This document shows, in pieces, positions 57,180 through 64,000 of a stretch of DNA of 64,000 bases; position 1 is the first letter of the stretch; each line of letters begins with the position of its first letter. The translations under genes were made by a program, and so were the position numbers. The stretch lies in NCBI GenBank assembly GCA_942486035.1, contig CALNXK010000551.1, forward strand, positions 1 through 64,000. Reading direction: 5' to 3'. Source of the stretch: Porites lobata. Taxonomy: Eukaryota > Cnidaria > Anthozoa > Scleractinia > Poritidae. The notes under the pieces were generated by a model that saw nothing but the letters and a program-made list of their open reading frames with translations, was not told where the DNA came from and ran no database searches.

Positions 57180-60100
57180 CCCTAATCGGCATTTTCTTTA
57201 GAAATCTTGATGTTTCCTATACTTTGGGTGCTTGTCTTCTGTTGTGCGAAGTTTCACAAAAATCGACAAGAAGGTAAACTGAAGACTGGAGTCAATGCAG
57301 ACAAATTTGCTACTTTTTGCATGTTTCTGAAAAGTTTTTATCACTCGTTCGTTTTGCAAATGACCCTCATACACTCTACAACCGGCTAAACGCGAGTAGA
57401 CTTCCGCAATTTCGAAAAACACGAAAACATGTAAATCAGGGTAAAACGCAATGCTGAGCTCTTTTTGTAATTGTGTGGTTCCAGAAAATAGCCATACCAC
57501 CCCCACAAAAGGGATTTGCCGTATGACCCCCCTCCCTTCTGGATTTTCCTAAATCGGCCCTCAAAATTCACCCCCCTCACCCCTCCGGAACTTCCAAAAT
57601 TTTTGCACGACCCGTGAAACTATTGCTATCTCTTATTGAAGTGAACAAATGAATAGTTTCGTTCACTAGGATGTCAAATTTTGTGAGTTTCATGTATTTT
57701 CTGTTGAATTCTTTAACAGATAAGCGCATTCCATATGCGAACTCCCTATGCACTCAAGTCACGAGCAAATTTTCTACAAAGAGATAAACAAAAATTCTTT
57801 TGTGCTCAAGTCACAAAGAAATTGTTGAAAAAGTTCTTCAAATGAAATACAAGGTCGCGTGGGAAATATAAGCCTTTTACCTCGCTTAATTTAATCCACC
57901 GTGTTGGACCAGCCGTTGGCTGCTATTTCCGCTGGGCAAACTGCCTTTATCGCTAGGTTTTGTGTGCGTGTCTTTTCTTTGTTAAGTATATCAATTAGGT
58001 TTTCTCAGCCATCAGTACTAGTGTAGACTTCGATCTGTCAACTTCAGCTCGGCATTGGGCCATAGGCTCTCTGTACACCAGTTTTTGTCTACTCAAAGCT
58101 AATCAGGTTGTCTTTGTGTGTAAACCAAAGATAGTACTCTCTTTTCTTTATGTTTTGGGGGTTAAGTTTTTTGGTTCTTTAATTCCTTTTAATCGTTTTT
58201 TTGGTTAAGTTTAGAACAAGTGCACTTGAATGAAGTGCTTACTTGAAACTAACTTCTCTTCTAGGGTGAAGCTAACAAATATAATTATATTCAACTTCGC
58301 TTTGCACATTTCGATCACCCCCTCCCCCTCCCTCCCTAATATACCGCAACCAATATTTTTAAACTGCAATAATTATTAAACAAGGTCAAACGTAAGTCCT
58401 CTCTGCCCCGTGATTCAGTTAATAGTAAACAAGGACTAAAAAAGCAATTAATAGAGAGGAGAAGTGTGACGTCACGTTACCATGGTAGAAAAATGTTTGG
58501 ATCACAACAATGGGGAGCTTAAGGGTCAAATGAACCAAAAAGGGAAATATTTTCTTTTGTCGCTTTACCTTCACCAAACACTAAAAGGAACCATCCTAAG
58601 CAAGATTTGGGTAAAGATTTTACGTAATAAAACTACAAGGCTTCCAAGTTCTGTCGCTGGCTGCAGCACAATGCCTTCTGAATTTTGCCCATTTTCTCCC
58701 ACTTCCACACGTCCCTCGCTACCCAGCCTCCGGAAAATCAAAGCCAGATAGTTTGCGAAGGTCGATGTCAAAAATGGTTGAGATTGCTTGCCTCTAATGA
58801 CCTAAAGTGACGCCGCGAATTTTCACATGCGCCCCAAAATCGCCATCGTCATTGGATGTGCACCAAAGTGGTCGATCTTAACGGCCGTATAAAATTCAAA
58901 TTTACGACAATTAACCCTTGTCACCTCCCCACAGCCCACGTTGTACCCGCCGAAAATGACAGTTGGAAGCGGCTGATGCAGGTCATAATATCATGATTAT
59001 TTTTTTTGCTGTAAGTCGCCTTTCGCTTGGCATCAAAAATTTGAATATAACCTGAGATTAGAGCAGAATGACCACGAAATAATCTTTAGTAATCTTTGTG
59101 TTTACTCGTCATGCCGTTGTGCTGTGGCCGGTTGCCGAATATGCATGCCTTGTCGTGTTATTATGTATTAGTCGGGGGTGTCAGTTTCAAGTGACTGAAA
59201 ACACCACAAAATCGCAGAACATGACACTAAAAACATACGGTTAGTTATCTTTATTCATTTTTCTTACATTATATTAACATTTGGGATGTAATATATCAAA
59301 CATGAGAGTTGAAAATACGACGCGCAGCGGAGTATTTTTGACGAACTTCGAGGTGTTTCATCTGGTTATGAAACACTGTGTCGAATGTTTGATATTTCTT
59401 CTCAAACAAAATCATTTTTGAAGGAGAAATTAAGGATGCAAATACTAAGCAGTGTTTCATCCGATTTCCAAACACTCATTAAACATTAATTTCCTTGTAT
59501 TTTCTTAATGAATTATTAATGAGTTTGAGAATAAAAGATGCAAAATTCTGTGTTTTATGAAGCATTTCTACCGATCAGTTGAATCAAGCCGAGTGCGGGC
59601 TTACGAAATACAGTAAATGTATGGGATCACATGTCGCACTTGACATCACGATCCCTCGAACAGTTCGGATGGTCCGCCTGTGGCTGACTGTGTTTGTTTG
59701 TGTCGTTCTGTGCTGTTTTGTGAGAGTTATGACTGAGACTGAATGAAATACGAGGTGCGAACGTTTGCTCCTTGTAAAGCCTTTTTATTTGTTTTTGTTG
59801 TCGTTGTTGTTTTTTTGTCACTTGAAAATTAGTTTGGATTCAGAACAACCAATGTTAGATTAAAAACGGATCATTCCGCCAGTCTTAGGTGGAATAAAAT
59901 GTTTTGCGGAACATTTCCAAAGAGGCGAGCATCTTTCTGACAATTGTGCATTCAATTTGTGAGTTGATTTTGTGTCCAGAACTTCGCCTTCTTTCGCCGG
60001 GCTGAATTAAAACCCACTTGTATTCTGTTATTAGTAGTTGCAGTTACTTTTTTACATGCCCCTATGCCCAGATTTACGTACCTCTGCAGAGCCAGCGTCG

Positions 60101-61320
60101 TCCTTGTCTTCAATCAAAGAACCGTAATGCTATAAACGCATGCGAGTGAACAAACTTGCGCGCTTAAAACTTTCTCGGAAATCAGAAGGCCAGCAAGCTT
60201 GCTCGAGAAGAAAAGACTACTTCGATCATTTTTCTGTTGCTCATGTAATAATAGTCAGAGCTTTTTCGTTTTTTCATTTTTAATTACATATTTTTGTTTT
60301 CATTCTGTACGCAAATTTTTCTTTTCAACTGCTGTGAAGTAGCTCAGAACGACAACTGCCGGCATTGACTTCAAAACAATAGACTGACTCTTTGCCCGTA
60401 AGCAATTGCAGGAGCTGGATTTGACTGAAGTGAGCAAAACAAACCCTTATGTGCCGTTTTCTGTACTTTCTAATGATTCAGTTTGCTGAGTGTAATTTGC
60501 TTGAATGAAGTCCCTCGCATGAACCAGTTATTAAAAATAGCTAAAATTTAATGGTGAATCGTAGCTTGGTTGCGGAGCTTGCAAATGATCTTTTGCTTTT
60601 AAGATCTTTAAGTGGGTTGTTTTTGTACAGAAAATTCACTTCTTCATTGTCCGCAGGTGTAAGAGCCTTAGCCTCAACCTCGTTCCCAGGGTTCTCTCCT
60701 ACCCGTCCCTATGGAGCAAGAGAGAGAGAGACCCTTGTTGGGTCTGGTCACGTGGCTCCAAAACAAAATTAATTCTGAGGGAGGAGTCCTTTCTATCACA
60801 ATTTTGTGTCTCGTTCACCCAATGATCGCAAGGTTCCGCAAGAGCAAGGTAGATTTGCTAACCCTACAACTATAACTGAAACCATGGGAAATTTCTACCC
60901 AAACAGAACTTCCACTAGACAAACAAGTTGATTATTTTACCAGAGGTGAAAGCGAAAACTTGCGTTATCGCAGTTTAACCGACGACACCAATCGCTAATG
61001 AAAATTTATGATCTTGAGTTCTACACAAGCGTGTTTATATTGAAGGGAAAATCCCTCTATGTTAAACTTGCATTAAAAGTATCAATGTTTGCCTGACAGC
61101 GGCTGCTTGTAATCGGGCCGAATCAGTATACTGCAAAATCTACATCATAAGCGATCTTAGCTAGTGCTTCCGGAGCAGGGAATTCATATTTGCTGAACCA
61201 TAACAATAATATTTTAAATTTGTGAAAATGTAGTTTTAAGTAAAATCGATACTACTATGACAACAATAAACAAAAAACTTTGAAATTGATAAAAGCCGAA
61301 TTTTGTGTGATCTAGACCTG
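57180..61320. other. Stretch without a recognised gene downstream of the GT module
   Basis: Short open frames only, none with convincing splice sites or family features. C-rich sequence at 57496-57600 and 58315-58340. I looked for NACHT motifs (GxxGxGKT, LxxDGxDE) on both strands and saw none. Confidence 0.5.
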
Positions 61321-61323
61321 CTA

Positions 61324-61894
61324 CTGAAAATCCAGCACTAGGAACTTAAAGTTTGGGTTTAAGCAAACAATCTCCGAAAGAAGTAAAAAGTTCTGTATGT
61401 TTGAATTCGACTGAAAGGAAAATATATTTCAAACCTTAAATTTTCAATAGCCGTGCTAGATTATATGGCTCAAATTATTCTTAAGTAGCGTCAGAATCCT
61501 GCTTAATATCATATTTTGATGATAGGAAATTTTAAAAAAGTTTCGTTAGAGTCATTTTGGGGAGATACAAGAAAGCACTAAAAGTCCAAATTCTGAATGA
61601 AGTTGCACTTATACAGGTGCTGAGAAAACGGGTTAGTTTTCAAGATCGCAAGAACGAAAGTACACCAAAATTTCCTATCATCAAAATATGATATTAAGCA
61701 GCATTCTGACGCTACTTAAGAATAATTTGAGTCATATATAACGTTTTTATTAAATAATCTATCACGGCTATTGAAAATTTAAGGTTTGAAATATATTTTC
61801 GTTTCAGTCAAGTTCAAACATACAGAATTTTTTACTTCTTACGGAGATTGTTTGCTAAACACCAAACTTTAAGTTCCTAGTGTTGGATTTTCAG
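61324..61894. mobile_element. Long inverted-repeat element, about 225-bp arms
   Basis: Starts CTGAAAATCCAGCACTAGGA and ends with the inverted match CCTAGTGTTGGATTTTCAG. The arms stay alignable to CATATTTTGATGATAGGAAA (left) and TTTCCTATCATCAAAATATG (right), leaving a loop of about 120 bp. I could not find a clear target duplication. It is non-coding. Confidence 0.85.
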
Positions 61895-62181
61895 ACCTAT
61901 TGATTGCGTTATTTTACAGTGGTATGCCTGTGGTACGGACAGTCCATCGCTCGCTCGATCGCTCTGTGTACGTTGAAGTGATTACCAAATTTTCTGGGAT
62001 GATAGATTTACTTAGCTATGGGGCTCCACACGAGCGCGCTTCGCGTGCTTGGAGATCCGCTAAAAAACTATAGTTGCTTGAAACCGATTTTGGGAAAGAT
62101 TATACTAGATAAAGATAACCCTTGTTTTACCCACTTATCAACGCCAAAACTTCTACATTGAGGATTTTGTTTATATTTTAG

Positions 62182-62474
62182 TGATCTGCGAAGCTACAAG
62201 TGTCCAATCAAGAGTGGGTTTTAAAATATCAACTCGAGTGCGACAAAGTTCAAAGACTTCAAACACATTGTGGGCAAGCGTGAATTTCTTTGGGCAAATC
62301 ACTGTACAAAGATATTTTGTTTTTGTGTCTACAGTGGAGTTCCGGACCTTTTATATCCAGGAACTTACTAATATGAACACATTTTGTCAATGCATCTTGG
62401 AAAAAATTAGACCTACTCATTCGCATATCCAGTATAACGCAAGGAAATTAATGTCGTTAAAGTCCGTTCTATGA
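62182..62474 (+). CDS. Possible terminal exon of the GT gene, function unknown
   Basis: Acceptor TTATATTTTAG at 62171-62181 followed by an open frame of 97 codons to TGA; it would join in phase 1 to the linker exon. It reads V(split)ICEATSVQSRVGFK, later VEFRTFYIQELTNMNTFCQC. I recognise no domain, and open frames of this size occur by chance here, so this is only a candidate. Confidence 0.2.
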
Positions 62475-63264
62475 TGTATTCTATTCTTCGAGAAAATTAA
62501 ATAATAAGAAGGTTATAACCAAAGCTTGCAACTTTTGAAGACAAACTGCTCTTTCTTTCCAGGTGCACAAACAACCATAATTTCTGCACCAAGTCCACTA
62601 GGAAAACACTGTTTTTTAATTTCCCGCTTTTTTTTCACCTAACCATCATTGACATCATAGGCTCTTTTTGCCGACAATTTTTCCGACACAGTACAAAAAT
62701 TGTTGTTTTCTTTTTTTCTAAACTTAGATACGGTCCTTTTGGATTCAACCCCAGAAGATTTCGCCAACTTTTGAAAAATTAAATGAAATTGAATAAGATC
62801 GATGAAGTTTGAAACAATGCGAATTCTCTTTTCAGTTTGTTGTCATCCAAAAATTTTGCTACCATAGCAACGTGACGTAACGACTTCTACTCTCTATTGT
62901 TAGTGGTTTTACAGTGGGACTACACGAACCGAGCCCGAGGCCAGCGAAAAAATTTTGAGATAAATTTTGAAATTAGCCAATCACAGGGCGAGCTCTAGAA
63001 CAATGAAGTTGTGCATAGTTTTGTACTCAGAGCCAGTTCAAGATACATTGCAAACCATTTTTCTAAAAGATATAAAACATAAGGAATCATGACGTTTTTG
63101 TAAATCAAGCTGAAAATGTTTTGACAATGCTGGTCTGGGTGTGGTGTAATCAGAGCCAGCAGTAAAGAAATTTTGAGCAATCCGAACTAAAGGTGACGAC
63201 CGCGCATTTCACGGCAAACAGCGCTCAGTGAGTGAATTGCCGTGTTGGTGATTTGAGAGCTACG

Positions 63265-63890
63265 GTGGCTCGAAAACACTTCCCAGAATGTAAAACACGT
63301 CCCAAAATCCAAAAACACTTCCCAGAATCCAAAACACATCCCAGAATCCAAAAACACTTCCCCAGAATCCAAAACACGTCTCAGAACCCAGAAACACTTC
63401 CCAGAATCCAAAACACTTTCCCAAAACCAAAACCACATTCAAGAATCCAAAGGCATCCCGGACGTGTTTTGGATTCTGGGACGTGTTTAGCCTGAGAAAA
63501 CAGCCGACATTTCGCGAAGCTACCACTGGTTTCCCTGCGAAATGACGTCTGAGAAACTGAAATGCTTCTGATTGGTTGAATCAAATTTCCCACACAGCAC
63601 GACCAATCAGAAACACCACCCAGATCTGGGTAGTGACACGTCATCAGTATGGAATTTCTGCGCTCGTTTCTCGAACGTCATTTGGCCGGGAAACCAGTGG
63701 TGGCGTTGCAAAATGTCAGCTGTTATCTCAGGCTAGGACTTGTTTTGGATTCTGGCAAGTGTTTTTGGGTTCTGGGACATGCTTTGGATTCTGGCAAGTG
63801 TTTTTGGATTCTGGGACATGTTTTAGGTTCTGGCAAGTGTTTTTGAATTCTGAGACATGTTTTGAATTCTGGGAAGTGTTTTGGAATTCT
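63265..63890. repeat. Minisatellite arranged as an inverted repeat
   Basis: Units near TTTTGGATTCTGGGACGTG and TTTTGGATTCTGGGAAGTG (18-20 bp, alternating) run in reverse orientation at about 63265-63455 and in forward orientation at 63459-63488 and 63736-63890. The two orientations meet near 63456. A MITE (63489-63735) has split the forward part. Open frames over it are repeat artefacts. Confidence 0.85.
63489..63735. mobile_element. Coral-type MITE inserted in the minisatellite
   Basis: Inverted ends (T)AGCCTGAGAAAACAGCCGAC and GTCAGCTGTTATCTCAGGCT. GGACGTGTT on the left and GGACTTGTT on the right form a 9-bp target duplication with one mismatch. The central ACCAATCAGAAACACCACCC block is shared with 1238-1495. 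It is non-coding. Confidence 0.85.
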
Positions 63891-64000
63891 AAGTGCATAC
63901 TTAGGGACCTAAAGTCTAAAATGACCCTTGTTTAATTAAACAAGGGTCTAATTATTATTATTTTGTTTGTTTGTTTGTTTTTTAAGCAGCCTGTTTATTT

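Noticed and set aside
58482..58751. 89-codon open frame beginning at an ATG after CACGTTACC
   Set aside because: No domain, no splice support and no continuity with the GT gene.
63232..63935. Several open frames with repeated LDSGKCFWVLG-type peptide
   Set aside because: They are translations of an 18-20 bp minisatellite and of a MITE, in more than one frame and on both strands.

Overview
The window is nuclear DNA of an intron-rich, AT-rich animal, most likely a stony coral or a close anthozoan. The reasons are: (i) a metazoan-type POLA1 3' end split over nine small exons; (ii) NLR-type immune genes whose N-terminal modules are a nucleoside-phosphorylase fold and a GT-B glycosyltransferase, combinations I know mainly from coral NLR repertoires; (iii) a dense load of small terminal-inverted-repeat elements (MITEs) of types I associate with coral genomes. 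All recognised genes are on the + strand.

Layout. 94-6323: last nine exons of DNA polymerase alpha catalytic subunit, ending in a complete pair of zinc modules and a stop. 6.3-13.7 kb: no recognised gene; old diverged copies of a non-coding segment, into which a 2.15 kb foldback-like transposon (11504-13658) has inserted. 13.8-17.3 kb: copy A of a duplicated promoter/leader segment. 16780-38154: a complete PNP-NACHT-LRR gene of about 1352 residues: short leader exon, phosphorylase-fold exons, Ser/Thr linker, large NACHT/LRR exon, a long acidic Ser-rich tail built from tandemly duplicated exon sets, and a last exon ending in a cysteine-rich CaaX box. 38.2-43.1 kb: MITE-rich, no recognised gene. 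43135-43813: two-exon RSPH1-like (MORN) remnant with a premature stop. 44.2-45.9 kb: copy B, an orphan truncated copy of the leader-upstream segment. 46.4-50.5 kb: copy C of the segment with TATA-like box, UTR exon and leader exon. 54272-56007: glycosyltransferase-family exon plus Ser-rich linker exon, probably the start of a second NLR whose NACHT part lies beyond the window or was not found. 56-64 kb: mostly repeats, inverted repeats and a minisatellite.

How it fits together. Two neighbouring genes use the same duplicated upstream segment and leader exon, but carry different N-terminal domains (phosphorylase fold versus glycosyltransferase) on exons with matching phase-1 junctions. This looks like a shared chassis on which the effector module has been exchanged. 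The first gene has two further odd features: its phosphorylase domain has lost the usual catalytic acidic motif, and its C terminus carries a prenylation signal, which would make it a membrane-tethered NLR. All exon joins were worked out by eye from splice consensus and phase agreement; none was checked against transcripts.
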